The notes under the pieces are model-generated. The model was not told where the DNA came from, made no database searches, and worked only from the letters and a program-made list of their open reading frames with translations. A stretch of 64,000 nt of DNA, taken from positions 204,297 to 268,296 of the forward strand of contig NZ_LMHU01000009.1 in NCBI RefSeq assembly GCF_001428505.1. The letters run 5' to 3'. Positions 43,042 to 52,878 of the stretch are shown here, in pieces; the first letter of the stretch is position 1; the number at the start of each line of letters is the position of its first letter. Origin of the DNA: Terrabacter sp. Root181 (GTDB lineage: Bacteria; Actinomycetota; Actinomycetes; Actinomycetales; Dermatophilaceae). The position numbers and the translations under genes are program-made.

Positions 43042-45510
43042 GTGACGACACCCGGGGCGACGGAGGGCACGAGGCAGCGGGCGACCCTGACCCGGCCCGA
43101 CGGGCTGACCGGCGCCGAGGTGGCCGAGCGCGTCTCGCGCGGCGCCGTCAACCGGCTGACCGAGCGGACGTCGCGCTCCATCGGCGAGATCGTGCGCGCC
43201 AACGTGCTGACGCGCTTCAACGCGATCCTCGGCGCGCTCTTCGTCCTCGTCATGGTGACGGGGTCGTTCGCCGACGGACTCTTCGGGATCGTCCTCGTCG
43301 TCAACTCCGCCATCGGCATCGTGCAGGAGTACCTCGCCAAGCGGAAGCTCGACCGGTTGGCCCTGCTCAACGCCCCGACGACGCGCGTCGTGCGCGACGG
43401 CGAGGTGCGCGTCGTACCGACGACCGACGTCGTGCAGGACGACCTCATCGAGCTGCGCACCGGCGACGAGGTCCCCGCCGACGGCACGCTCATCGCGAGC
43501 GCCGGTCTCGAGCTCAACGAGGCGAACCTCACCGGCGAGTCCGACCCCGTGCCGCACGGCGAGGGCGACGACATCATGTCGGGTACGAGCGTCGTCGCAG
43601 GGTCGGGCCGCTACCACGCGAGCCAGGTCGGGGCCGACGCCTACGTCAACCGGATCGCTGCCGACGCACGGAAGTTCACGCGCACGCGCTCGGAGATCCA
43701 GGACTCGATCAACACCCTGCTGACCTACATCACGTGGGTCATCGTCGGCGCCCTGCCGATCGCGATCTGGTCGCAGTGGCAGACCGTCGGCGACCAGGGC
43801 TGGCGCGAGGTCGTCATCCGGTCGGCGGCGGGCGTCGTCGGCCTCGTGCCCGAGGGCCTCGTGCTCCTCACGTCGGTGGCCTTCCTCCTGTCGGCCGTGC
43901 AGCTGACCCGTCGCAACGTCCTCGTGCAGCAGCTCCCGGCCGTCGAGGGCCTGGCCCGCGTCGACGTCGTGTGCCTCGACAAGACGGGGACGCTGACCGC
44001 AGGCGAGATCGTGTTCGAGCACGCGCACCCCCTCGACGGGCAGGATGCCGACGAGATCCGTTGCGCCCTGGGCGCGCTCGCCGACGACCCGAACGCCAAC
44101 GGCACCCTGACGGCGGTCGGCGCGGTCGTCGCACCGCCGGGGTGGGAGCGCACGCAGACGATCCCGTTCAGCTCCTCGCGCAAGTGGAGCGCGGCCTGCT
44201 TCGCGGAGCACTCGACGTGGGTGCTCGGTGCGCCCGAGGTGCTGCTCGCCGCCGACCCGCAGCCGTCCCCCCCGGCGGTGATCGAGGCGATCCGGGCGCA
44301 GGTGGCCGAGCTCGCCGACTCCGGACGCCGGGTCGTGCTGCTCGCCCGCAGCGAGGAGCACCTCACCGAGGCGACGCTGCCGGCCGACCTCACCCCGGCC
44401 GCCCTCGTGACGCTCACCGAGCAGGTGCGCCCGGACGCGCGGGAGACGCTCGCCTACTTCGCCGCGCAGGACGTCGCCATCAAGGTCGTCTCGGGCGACA
44501 ACCCCGTGACCGTCGCCGCCGTCGCCCGCACCGTCGGGCTCGACGTCGGCGAGCCGGTCGACGCCCGCACGCTCCCGGACGACCAGGACGCGCTGCGTCA
44601 GGCCCTCGCCACGCACACGGTCTTCGGACGCGTCACCCCCGAGCAGAAGCGCGCCTTCGTCCACGCCCTGCAGGCGGACGGCCACGTCGTCGCGATGACC
44701 GGCGACGGCGTCAACGACGCGCTCGCCCTCAAGGACGCCGACATCGGGGTCGCCATGGGCAACGGCGCGCAGGCCACCAAGGCCGTCGCCGAGCTCGTCC
44801 TGCTCGACGGGCGGTTCTCGCACCTGCCCGACGTGCTCGCCGAAGGGCGCCGCGTCATCGGCAACGTCGAGCGGGTCGCCAACCTCTTCGTCGCCAAGAA
44901 CGCGATGAGCCTCGTCGCGATCCTCGCCGCCGCGCTGACCGCCGTGCCCTTCCCGTTCCTGCCGCGGCACCTGACGCTCGTGTCGGCCGTGACGATCGGC
45001 ATCCCGGCGTTCTTCCTCGCGCTCGGGCCCAACAAGCGCCGCTACCTCGCCGGCTTCCTCGGGCGCATCCTGCGCTTCGCCGTGCCGTCGGGCGCCGTCG
45101 CGGGCCTCGCCGTCATCACCTCCTACCTGCTCGCCGGCAGCCGCTACGGCGTGCCGCCCGATGAGTTCGCGACCCGCTGCGCCGTCGACGCGGGGGCCAA
45201 GACCGTCGCCGACGTCGCGTGCTGGCAGCCCGGCAGCGGCGCGACGATCACACTGCTCACCGTCTTCTTCTGGATCCTCGTCGTCCTCTCACGCCCCTTC
45301 CGGCTCTGGAAGGCCGCCCTCGTCGCCACCATGGTCGGGCTCGCGACGACGGCCTTCCTCTGGCCGTTCGCCGCCCAGTTCTTCAACCTCGACGCACCCC
45401 TCCCGCTCGTGTGGCAGTCGCTCGCGGTCGGGGCAGTGGGCGCCGCCCTCGTCGAGGCGATCTACCGGCTCTCGCCCTCGGTCCGCGGCGCCCACCACCT
45501 CCGCGACTGA
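43042..45510 (+). CDS. ctpE: CtpE-like P-type cation-transporting ATPase
   Basis: 822 residues from GTG 43042, with a GACAAT -10-like box ending 6 bases before it. The actuator has LTGESDPV, the phosphorylation loop is VCLDKTGTLTAG, and VRPDARETLAYF then TGDGVNDALALKDADIGVAMG complete the ATPase. TSRSIGEIVRANVLTRFNAILGALFVLVM and PEGLVLLTSVAFLLSAVQL closely follow the mycobacterial CtpE pattern, a calcium-linked ATPase. Calcium uptake or cation homeostasis is therefore likely. The N-terminal helices are fewer than in heavy-metal ATPases and there is no HMA domain. Confidence 0.92.
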   Translation: MTTPGATEGTRQRATLTRPDGLTGAEVAERVSRGAVNRLTERTSRSIGEIVRANVLTRFNAILGALFVLVMVTGSFADGLFGIVLVVNSAIGIVQEYLAKRKLDRLALLNAPTTRVVRDGEVRVVPTTDVVQDDLIELRTGDEVPADGTLIASAGLELNEANLTGESDPVPHGEGDDIMSGTSVVAGSGRYHASQVGADAYVNRIAADARKFTRTRSEIQDSINTLLTYITWVIVGALPIAIWSQWQTVGDQGWREVVIRSAAGVVGLVPEGLVLLTSVAFLLSAVQLTRRNVLVQQLPAVEGLARVDVVCLDKTGTLTAGEIVFEHAHPLDGQDADEIRCALGALADDPNANGTLTAVGAVVAPPGWERTQTIPFSSSRKWSAACFAEHSTWVLGAPEVLLAADPQPSPPAVIEAIRAQVAELADSGRRVVLLARSEEHLTEATLPADLTPAALVTLTEQVRPDARETLAYFAAQDVAIKVVSGDNPVTVAAVARTVGLDVGEPVDARTLPDDQDALRQALATHTVFGRVTPEQKRAFVHALQADGHVVAMTGDGVNDALALKDADIGVAMGNGAQATKAVAELVLLDGRFSHLPDVLAEGRRVIGNVERVANLFVAKNAMSLVAILAAALTAVPFPFLPRHLTLVSAVTIGIPAFFLALGPNKRRYLAGFLGRILRFAVPSGAVAGLAVITSYLLAGSRYGVPPDEFATRCAVDAGAKTVADVACWQPGSGATITLLTVFFWILVVLSRPFRLWKAALVATMVGLATTAFLWPFAAQFFNLDAPLPLVWQSLAVGAVGAALVEAIYRLSPSVRGAHHLRD

Positions 45511-45558
45511 CGATGCCTGACGACGCCTGACGACGCTGGACGACACGTGACGACACGT

Positions 45559-45653
45559 GACGACACGGACGGCGCGTGACGACACGGACGGCGCGTGACG
45601 ACACGGACGGCGCGTGACGACACGGACGGCGCGTGACGACACGGACCCCGCCT
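45559..45653. repeat. 19-bp tandem repeat after ctpE
   Basis: Four exact 19-bp units GACGACACGGACGGCGCGT (45559-45634) plus a diverged fifth. Related GACGAC(A)C units extend from about 45513 to 45662. The array fills half of the 299-bp gap between ctpE and the next MFS gene. Confidence 0.95.
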
Positions 45654-45714
45654 GACGACACGGTCGCTCCCGGCGGGGCCGTCGGCGTTGACCGGGCCGT
45701 GGCTCGCGACGCCC

Positions 45715-45797
45715 TACACTGGAGGTGCACAGGGATCTGGCGTGACCTGTTGGGCGGGTAGGCACGCACCGCTGTCGCGCACCCCGCGACCAGATCC
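45715..45797 (+). promoter_or_regulatory. Promoter and structured leader of MFS gene (candidate cis-regulatory RNA)
   Basis: TTGACC upstream and TACACT near 45716 could be a promoter, although the spacing is loose. The leader has GGATCTGG (45733-45740) pairing with CCAGATCC (45790-45797), enclosing GCGG/CCGC and a TCGCG-CACCC-CGCGA hairpin (45775-45789), hence a three-way-junction-like fold. It ends 12 bases before the GTG start. Confidence 0.45.
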
Positions 45798-45809
45798 GGA
45801 GCGTCCCTC

Positions 45810-47054
45810 GTGTCACCCATCGACTCGTACCGTCACCTCTTCGGCCTCACCGGCCGGACCTACATCGTCGTCGCCTTCCTGGCCCGCATGCCGCTCGCGA
45901 TGAGCCAGCTCGGCACCCTCCTGCTCGTGTCGACCGCCACCGGGAGCTACGGCGCCGGCGGATTCTGCGCCGGCGCGCTCGCCGTGGCCAACGCCGTCGG
46001 AGCGCCCTTCTGGGGCGCCCGCGCCGACCGGCTCGGCCAGCGCCGGGTCGTCGCCCTCCAGTCCCTCGCCGGGGCCGCTGGCCTGGTCGGCATCCTCCTC
46101 GTGGTCGACGCCGGGCTCCCGTGGGGCGTGGCTGCCGTCGCGAGCGCGGTCGCGGGACTCCTCCTGCCGCAGATCGGCCCGCTGGCCCGCGTGCGCTGGC
46201 GCCCGATCACAGCCGACACCGGGTCGCGTCAGCACCGCCTCGTCGACGCCGCCTTCTCCTACGAGGGCGCGGCCGACGAGGCCTCCTTCGTCCTCGGACC
46301 GGCGCTCGTCGGACTCGGCGTCTCGGTCGCCAGCCCGACGGCTGCCCTGGCTCTCGCCGCCGCCGGCCTCGCGGTCTTCGGCACGTGGTTCGCCCTGCAC
46401 GAGACCGCGGCCGTCACGCACGCCGCGACGTCGAGGGCCACCGGCGCCGTCGGACGGCTCCTGACCCCCGCCCTCGTCGTCCTGTGCGCCGCGCAGCTGC
46501 TCGTCGGCGCGGTCTTCGGCTCGGTCCAGACCGGCACGTCGGTCCTCGCGACGAACGCGGGCTCCCCCGGCCTCACCGGCTACTTCCACGCCCTGCTCGG
46601 GGTCGGCAGCGTCATCGCGGGTCTCGCCGTCGCGGGGCTGCCGGCACGGTTCGCGCTGTCGGCTCGGCTGCGGTGGTTCGCGGTCGGCCTGCTCGCCCTC
46701 TCGGCCCCGCTGCTCCTCGTCGGGTCGCTGACCGCGCTCGTCCCCGTCCTGCTCGTGCTCGGCCTCACCGTCGCGCCCTACATGATCACGACGTTCACGC
46801 TGGGCGAGCGCGTCACGCCGCCGTCGCGCACGGGTGCCGCGATGACCGCGCTCGCCGCGGCCACCGGGCTCGGCTACGCGCTCGGCGCCGCTCTCGCCGG
46901 CCGCCTGGCCGACTGGGGCGGACACACGCCTGCGTATGCCGTCACGGTCGGCGCCGGGGCCGCCGCGGTCCTCGTGTCGTGGGGCTCCCGCCGGGTTCTC
47001 GAGCGGGCTCAGTCCCATCGGTCGCACCAGCCCGAGCCCGCCGCGACCTCCTGA
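45810..47054 (+). CDS. MFS transporter
   Basis: 414 residues from GTG 45810. It starts SPIDSYRHLFGLTGRTYIVVAFLARMPLAMSQLGTLLLV, then motif A-like WGARADRLGQRRVVAL. About 12 helices are present. A soluble linker (VRWRPITADTGSRQHRLVDAAFSYEGAADEASFVLGPALVGL) and APYMITTFTLGERVTPPSRTGAAMTALAAATGLGYA support DHA1-like members found widely in Actinobacteria with unknown substrate. Its structured 5' leader is unusual. Confidence 0.88.
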   Translation: MSPIDSYRHLFGLTGRTYIVVAFLARMPLAMSQLGTLLLVSTATGSYGAGGFCAGALAVANAVGAPFWGARADRLGQRRVVALQSLAGAAGLVGILLVVDAGLPWGVAAVASAVAGLLLPQIGPLARVRWRPITADTGSRQHRLVDAAFSYEGAADEASFVLGPALVGLGVSVASPTAALALAAAGLAVFGTWFALHETAAVTHAATSRATGAVGRLLTPALVVLCAAQLLVGAVFGSVQTGTSVLATNAGSPGLTGYFHALLGVGSVIAGLAVAGLPARFALSARLRWFAVGLLALSAPLLLVGSLTALVPVLLVLGLTVAPYMITTFTLGERVTPPSRTGAAMTALAAATGLGYALGAALAGRLADWGGHTPAYAVTVGAGAAAVLVSWGSRRVLERAQSHRSHQPEPAATS

Positions 47055-47068
47055 GCCGAGACTGGCGG

Positions 47069-47164
47069 GTGCGCGGTCGCACCACGAGTGCGGGCTCGAC
47101 CCAGCAGTGCGCGGTGCGCCGCGCACCTGGAAACTGAGCGCGCACCTCTGGCACGACCGCGCAC
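47069..47164. repeat. Long inverted repeat element between convergent genes
   Basis: GTGCGCGGTCG (47069-47079) and its complement CGACCGCGCAC (47154-47164), with further GTGCGCGGTGCGCCGCGCAC-type pairing in between. It looks like a REP-type hairpin following the MFS stop codon. Confidence 0.6.
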
Positions 47165-47177
47165 GTCCCACCACCCC

Positions 47178-47300
47178 GGCGCCGCGGCCCCCAAACGACG
47201 CGAACCAGCCCCCGAACCCGACCACGTCGGCGCCGCGGCCCCCAAACGACGCGAACCAGCCCCCGAACCCGACCACGTCAGCGCCGCGGCCCCAGAACGG
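47178..47300. repeat. 51-bp tandem repeat, 2.4 units
   Basis: Two exact 51-bp units (47178-47228 and 47229-47279, starting GGCGCCGCGGCCCCCAAACG) and a partial third just before the GNAT stop codon. It occupies the rest of the gap between the convergent MFS and GNAT genes. Confidence 0.93.
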
Positions 47301-47309
47301 AGCCGCGCG

Positions 47310-47786
47310 TCAGCGGTCGAGGCGGAGGCGCATCGCGGACCAGGCGGTCGGGGCGAATCCGAGCTCCTCGTAGAGCCCCGCCCCCTCCCCCGTCGCGAAG
47401 AGCTCGACGACCGTCGCGTCACTCTCGTCACGCAGCCAGTCGAGGACACCGACGACGCAGGCCCGGGCCAGCCCCTGTCGGCGAGCCCGGGGCTGGGTCG
47501 CCACGTTGTTGACGAGGCCCCAGACGCCGTTCGGGTTGACCGGCGACGGGGTCTCGAAGCGCAGCCCGCCCATGGCCCCGGCCACGACCTGCCCGTCCGC
47601 GTCCACGGCGACGACGACGCAGGCCCGGCCCCCGTCGAGCTCCCGTTCGAACCACGCGGTGGCCGCCTCCCGCCAGCCCGGGTCGTCGACGCCGCGCACG
47701 CCCATCGCCGAGAACATCAGGGCCCGCAGCTCGACGACGGCGGCGGCGTCGGCGGCGGTCGCCCGCCGCGTCGTCCACGCGCTCAT
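47310..47786 (-). CDS. GNAT family N-acetyltransferase
   Basis: 158 residues from ATG 47786, overlapping the upstream kinase-like stop (ATGA). TTRRATAADAAAVVELRALMF opens strand 1, WGLVNNVATQPRARRQGLARACVVGVLDWL holds the acetyl-CoA loop (RARRQGLA), and LYEELGFAPTAWSAMRLRL closes the fold. It acetylates an unknown small molecule or protein. Co-translated with the phosphotransferase-like gene, which may share the substrate type. Confidence 0.9.
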   Translation of the reverse strand: MSAWTTRRATAADAAAVVELRALMFSAMGVRGVDDPGWREAATAWFERELDGGRACVVVAVDADGQVVAGAMGGLRFETPSPVNPNGVWGLVNNVATQPRARRQGLARACVVGVLDWLRDESDATVVELFATGEGAGLYEELGFAPTAWSAMRLRLDR

Positions 47787-48922
47787 CGGAACCCGCCCGC
47801 GGTGAAGGCGGGTGCCAGTGGCACGTCGGCGGCGGCATACGTCGTCTCGACGGCACGGGCCAGTCGTCGCGCGACCTCGGCGAGCTCCGGCAGGGCGCGT
47901 CCGCCGGCGGCGGTGCGCATGAAGCGCAGCACGCGGTCGGGCATGCGCGGCATCGGCCTGACCGGGTTGACCCGCTGGGGCTCGCCGGCGACGAGCGGGC
48001 CGAGGCACCAGCTGCCCGCCAGCCAGGCCCACCCCTCTGTCGCGAGGTCGAGGTCGTGGTCGAAGTCGGCGCCGCGCACGTCGGGCCACTGGACCGCCAC
48101 CGCGTCGCGCCATTCCTCGAGGGCCGTCCGCGCGGCGGCCTCCTCGAGCGACCAGGCGCACCAGCACGTCGGCCACGGCACGCTCAGGTAGGCGGCGTCC
48201 CACGCGATCGGGCGCCACAGCGCGAACTCGAAGTCGAGCAGGACCAGCCCAGCATCCCCGACGAGGTTGTTGTCGGGGCACATGTCCGCGGCCGAGAGGC
48301 TGCTCGCGTCGACGCGGAAGCGCGAGGGCAGGGCGGCGAGCACGTCGAAGGTGCCTTCGGGGACGGCCACACCGAGGGCTGCGGCCAGCCGGGTCCACTC
48401 GGAGGCCGCCTGGGCGAGCTGACCGGGGAGGTAGTCGACGTCGATCGGCTCCGCCGAGCGGGCCCGGACGCCGGCCTCGAACTCGTCTCGCACGTGGTGC
48501 CCGGCCAGGTGCAGCCCGGCCACCGCCGCGGCCCACCCGGTGAGCGTGGTGGCGGCGAGCTCTGCGTCCGCGCCGAGCAGGGAGTCGGCGAGGTGGGTGC
48601 CGTCGCCGAGGTCTCCCATGACGACGAGGCGCGGGTCGTCGGACTCCGCCACGAGGGTGGGCGTCTGCGCGACGCCCGCCAGCGCCTCGAGGGCCGAGGC
48701 CTCCCTCGCATACGCCTCCCGTCCCTCGTCGCCGAGGTAGCGCTTCACCACGAACGAACGGTGGGAGGCGTCGGCGGCGTCGGCGGCGCGGACGACGAGG
48801 GTGCGGCGGCTGCCCGGGAAGGGCTCACCGATCGCCCGCAGTCGGGCGCCGACGAGGCCGGAGGCCACCTCGAGCGTCTCGGCCAGGACGTCCGGGCTCA
48901 GCTCCCGCAGGGTCGCGCTCAC
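47783..48922 (-). CDS. Aminoglycoside phosphotransferase-fold (APH) protein
   Basis: 379 residues from GTG 48922 (VSATLRELSPDVLAETLEV). A kinase-like N-lobe has FVVKRYLGDEGREAYAREASALEAL (catalytic Lys) and VVMGDLGDGTHLADSLLG. The catalytic loop is reduced to ADMCPDNNLVGDAGLVLLDFEFALW, where the Asp, Asn and DFE residues match APH/choline kinase enzymes. The antibiotic substrate is not implied: many of these phosphorylate metabolites. It is coupled to the GNAT gene. Confidence 0.82.
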   Translation of the reverse strand: MSATLRELSPDVLAETLEVASGLVGARLRAIGEPFPGSRRTLVVRAADAADASHRSFVVKRYLGDEGREAYAREASALEALAGVAQTPTLVAESDDPRLVVMGDLGDGTHLADSLLGADAELAATTLTGWAAAVAGLHLAGHHVRDEFEAGVRARSAEPIDVDYLPGQLAQAASEWTRLAAALGVAVPEGTFDVLAALPSRFRVDASSLSAADMCPDNNLVGDAGLVLLDFEFALWRPIAWDAAYLSVPWPTCWCAWSLEEAAARTALEEWRDAVAVQWPDVRGADFDHDLDLATEGWAWLAGSWCLGPLVAGEPQRVNPVRPMPRMPDRVLRFMRTAAGGRALPELAEVARRLARAVETTYAAADVPLAPAFTAGGFR

Positions 48923-49057
48923 CGGGTCACTGTGCCAGACCCACCGTCCCCGGAGCGCGAGGAGGGGCCGGCCCCGTGTCTCCGCTGCCGGCGGGGCACA
49001 AAACCCCCATTGAGGATCATTACGAAACTTCTCCACCCAATCTCGCCGAAAACGCAT

Positions 49058-49180
49058 ACAAGGGCCTACAGCTTCATTACTGTCACACCTGTAACACCCC
49101 CACGGCTGGCACGCACCCCCCCATCCGCACCAGCCTCGAAGGAGCCCGTCCTGCGCGCGCAGGTGGGCTCCTTCGTCATT
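49058..49180 (+). ncRNA. Candidate C-rich small RNA (6C-like)
   Basis: In the 468-bp gap 48923-49390, which has no gene, a locally AT-richer segment is followed by CACACCTGTAACACCCCC (C5), then GGCTGG (49104-49109) pairing with CCAGCC (49130-49135) around a C7 run, and a strong terminator-like stem CGAAGGAGCCC/GGGCTCCTTCG (49137-49175). Actinobacterial 6C RNAs also have hairpins with C-rich loops. The promoter is uncertain (CATACA or TTACTG region), and the family assignment is from general resemblance only. Confidence 0.45.
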
Positions 49181-49390
49181 CCCGGGCGTATGCCGTCACC
49201 GTCCTCCGCGGGTCCGATCCCCTCGCCGCGGGGGTACGGCGAAGGCCCCGCCTCCTGCTACGAACGCAGGGGACGGGGCCCGGAGCCGTTCTGTCCGCAC
49301 GGTTGGGTCGGTCCGAACCCTCCCACGCATCAGGCGCGAGAGCCGTCGTTCCGTCGCGAGGCAGCGGCCAACGTGCGAGGACACGTCACG

Positions 49391-49960
49391 TCAGGCCGTG
49401 ACTCGCGCGGGCCGGTATCGCAGGGCGACCGCCCCCGACCGGAACTCATGGCGATCCACGAGCTCGAGCTGGATGCGCTCGCGCAGACCGGCGAGCAACG
49501 TCGGCCCGTGTCCGGCAAGGACCGGCTGCACCAGGAACACGTACTCGTCGATCAGTCCCAGATCTGCCAACGCCAGGGGAAGCGTCACGCCACCCACGAA
49601 CAGGCCCTCGCCCGGCTCCTGCTTGAGCCGCTGCACCGCTTGCCCAACGTCGCCTCGCACCAGCTCGGCATTCCAGTCGACCCCGCTCAGCGTGCTCGAC
49701 ACGACGTACTTCTTCGTCCGGTCGATGGCCTCGGCGAACGGGATCTCCCACTCATCCATCCAGTCGGGCCACGTGCCCGTGGCCGGCTGCCGCCACGCCG
49801 ACTCCATCATCTCGTAGGTCACCCGGCCGAACAGCAGAGCATCGGCTCGTTCCATCTCAGCGGTCCAGTAGCGCATCGACTCCTCGTCGGGGGGCAGCCC
49901 TGCCTCGTGATGGCAGCAGCCGTCGAGCGTGACGTTGATCGAGTATCGAAGTGGTCTCAT
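49391..49960 (-). CDS. Dihydrofolate reductase-like / RibD C-terminal domain protein
   Basis: 189 residues from ATG 49960, with GGGAGAG upstream. MRPLRYSINVTLDGCCHHEAG, ERADALLFGRVTYEMMESAW, KYVVSSTLSG and LFVGGVTLPLALADLGLIDEYVFLVQPVLAGHGP are the standard DHFR-superfamily signatures seen in the many RibD_C paralogues of Actinobacteria. These are not the folate DHFR of the organism. The substrate is unknown, probably an NADPH-linked reductase. It lies just outside the island-like segment. Confidence 0.87.
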   Translation of the reverse strand: MRPLRYSINVTLDGCCHHEAGLPPDEESMRYWTAEMERADALLFGRVTYEMMESAWRQPATGTWPDWMDEWEIPFAEAIDRTKKYVVSSTLSGVDWNAELVRGDVGQAVQRLKQEPGEGLFVGGVTLPLALADLGLIDEYVFLVQPVLAGHGPTLLAGLRERIQLELVDRHEFRSGAVALRYRPARVTA

Positions 49961-50133
49961 CTCGTTGCTCTCCCTTGATGCGCGCACCGCGTTTCATCGG
50001 ACCGTACTCGAACTGCGGTCGGCGCCATTTTCCATCGGCGCGCCCGATCCCACCTCCTCGACACCGTCGTGGTGCGAACCGGACCCGGACCGAGCGCGCG
50101 ACCGATTCGGCGATCTGCTCGGTGCGTGGTGGC

Positions 50134-50290
50134 GGGAGTGCGCCAAGCGCAGTTGACGGACACAGATGAACACCCGAAAGCGTCACGCCCCCGGGCAGAG
50201 GCCCGTGCCGGCTGGCAGCGCCCTGCTCAGTCAGGCGGTTCAAGCATCTGAACAGCAGAAACGCCCCCGGGCAGAAGCCGGGGGCGTTGC
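50134..50290. repeat. Diverged direct repeat of the tRNA-Thr downstream region, left copy
   Basis: Homologous to 54060-54215 with blocks of identity such as GGGAGTGCGCCAAGCG, CAGCAGAAACGCCCCCGG and the terminator-like GCCGGGGGCGTT hairpin (50260-50288). It is continuous with the partial tRNA-Thr copy at 50291. Confidence 0.85.
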
Positions 50291-50345
50291 TGGAGCCGCT
50301 TATCGGAATCGAACCGATGACCTAGTCATTACGAGCGCTTTGAGC
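50291..50345 (-). pseudogene. Partial tRNA-Thr 3' copy (attachment-like)
   Basis: 45 bases (50291-50335) match the 3' end of the tRNA-Thr at 54216-54260 with one mismatch, including the encoded CCA. From 50336 onward the match stops (AGCGCTTTGAGCC instead of AGTGAATCGCTCTGG), so the 5' half of the tRNA is missing. Confidence 0.88.
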
Positions 50346-50819
50346 CACTCATGCGACGTTCCGCAACCACCCGAATCACAGTCCACCGGCGTCCATAGAC
50401 GACCGCTCCCATACGCAGCGATGGATGGCCAGTTAGATGTACGAACGCGAGCCCTGGACGGCTCAGGACGCGCCGCTCAGCACGCGCGACGCTCGCGACC
50501 CAACTCCGTGCATACGCGGCGGGTGATCACCTCTCGGCGGCAATAGCGGAGGGCTGCGCCGACCCGAGTTCAGGCCCAGGGTGCGCTGCAGGCCAGTTCC
50601 CACTGTCGTTGATTGGCCTCGTTGAGCTGGGGTGTCGTCAGCCAATGCTCAGCATGCCCCTCGGCGTACATGTCCGGCCACGGCTGCTCGCCCGCTCGGT
50701 GCTCTGGTCAATGACCTCTCCGGGGTCCATCTCGCCGGCCAGAAACGCCTTGAGCACCCTCCCACTGGTAGTCGGGGTACGGGTGGAAATCCCTGCGCAT
50801 GTCGTAGAGCGGGTGGGCG
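50346..50819 (-). other. Gap with a decayed coding trace
   Basis: No intact gene. On the minus strand pieces in different frames resemble a broken protein: HPLYDMRRDFHPYPDYQW, then VLKAFLAGEMDPGEVIDQ, then PDMYAEGHAEHWLTTPQLNE and ANQRQWELA. The breaks are consistent with frameshifts. GGTGATCACC also occurs at 50522. No family assigned. Confidence 0.4.
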
Positions 50820-51809
<990 letters not shown>

Positions 51810-51957
51810 GAGTGCTCCTGTGGGTGGATTGGGTGGGCGACGCGGTTGTGGTCCCTCCAGCCAGAGAAGCAGCAGACGAGAAGCCATGGCAGTCCCTGTC
51901 GTGGGGGCCACTGAGAGGGACCCCAACCTTGGCTTGGGCTCTCCTACAGTTGATGAC

Positions 51958-52878
51958 GTGACCGCACCGGACCCGCGCCCCCGAGACGCCGTCAGGGCTG
52001 AGATTCGGGAGTTCCTCAGCACCCGTCGAGCCAGAATCACGCCCGAGCAGGCCGGCCTGCCGACTTACGGCGACGGCCGCCGCCGGGTGCCCGGACTTCG
52101 ACGAGAGGAGGCCGCCCTGCTTGTCGGAGTCTCCCCGCAGTACTACGTCCGCCTCGAACGAGGCGATGCCACCGGCGTGTCCGAGAGCGTCATCGACGGG
52201 ATCGCCCACGCGCTGCGCCTCGACGCCGCCGAACGGGCGCACCTGCTCGATCTCCTCCGCACCGCGGGCACGCCAGCACGCGCGACGAATAGGCGACCAC
52301 CGGCGCCCACCTGGGTTCGCCCCACCATCCAACGTCTGCTCGAGGCGATGCCGACCGTGCCGGCAGTCGTGCTCAACGGGCGCCTCGATGTGCTCGCTGC
52401 CAACCCCCTGGGCCGGGCCCTGTTCTCGCCCTGGTACGACACCGACGAGCCCGTGAACAACGCCCGCCTGGTCTTCCTCGACCCGCGCGCGACCTCCCTG
52501 TTCCGCGACTGGGAGACCGTCGCGAACGACACCGTCGCCCTCTTGCGTGCCGAAGCCGGCCGCAGCCCCTACGACCGAGGGCTCTCGGACCTGATCGGTG
52601 AGCTGTCCACACGCAGCGAGGACTTCCGGCTCCGCTGGGCCGCCCACGACGTCCGCATCCACAGCACGGGCGTCAAGAAGCTGCACCACCCAATCGTTGG
52701 CGACCTCGACCTGCCCTTCGAGTCACTGCCACTCGAGCCCGGCGCCAGCACCAGCCTGGTCACCTACCTCCCCGAGCACGGCACACCAACCCACGACGCG
52801 CTAGCCCTACTCGCCAGCTGGGCCGCCAGCGAGCCGCTCCCCTCTCACGGCGCACCGGCCGACCAGCAGCGACCCTGA
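51958..52878 (+). CDS. XRE/MmyB-type helix-turn-helix regulator
   Basis: 306 residues from GTG 51958. TACAGT (51945-51950) ends 7 bases before it, so leaderless. The HTH reads [54 protein letters not shown]. The MmyB-like C-terminal domain has [38 protein letters not shown] and [35 protein letters not shown]. Such regulators commonly control a divergent oxidoreductase, here the aldo/keto reductase. Confidence 0.93.
   Translation: MTAPDPRPRDAVRAEIREFLSTRRARITPEQAGLPTYGDGRRRVPGLRREEAALLVGVSPQYYVRLERGDATGVSESVIDGIAHALRLDAAERAHLLDLLRTAGTPARATNRRPPAPTWVRPTIQRLLEAMPTVPAVVLNGRLDVLAANPLGRALFSPWYDTDEPVNNARLVFLDPRATSLFRDWETVANDTVALLRAEAGRSPYDRGLSDLIGELSTRSEDFRLRWAAHDVRIHSTGVKKLHHPIVGDLDLPFESLPLEPGASTSLVTYLPEHGTPTHDALALLASWAASEPLPSHGAPADQQRP

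Noticed and set aside
45559..45653. Possible CRISPR array
   Set aside because: Units are directly adjacent 19-mers with no variable spacers, and no cas genes are present. The same applies to the 10, 17, 32 and 51 bp arrays.
49929..50156. Small plus-strand frame of 75 codons left of the partial tRNA
   Set aside because: No ribosome site or domain, and it overlaps the DHFR-like gene's start region.
50291..50345. A second functional tRNA gene
   Set aside because: Only the 3' half matches; the 5' acceptor strand and D arm are absent.
50522..50531. GGTGATCACC as a third copy of the 20-bp palindrome
   Set aside because: Only the central 10 bases match; not at a convergent junction.
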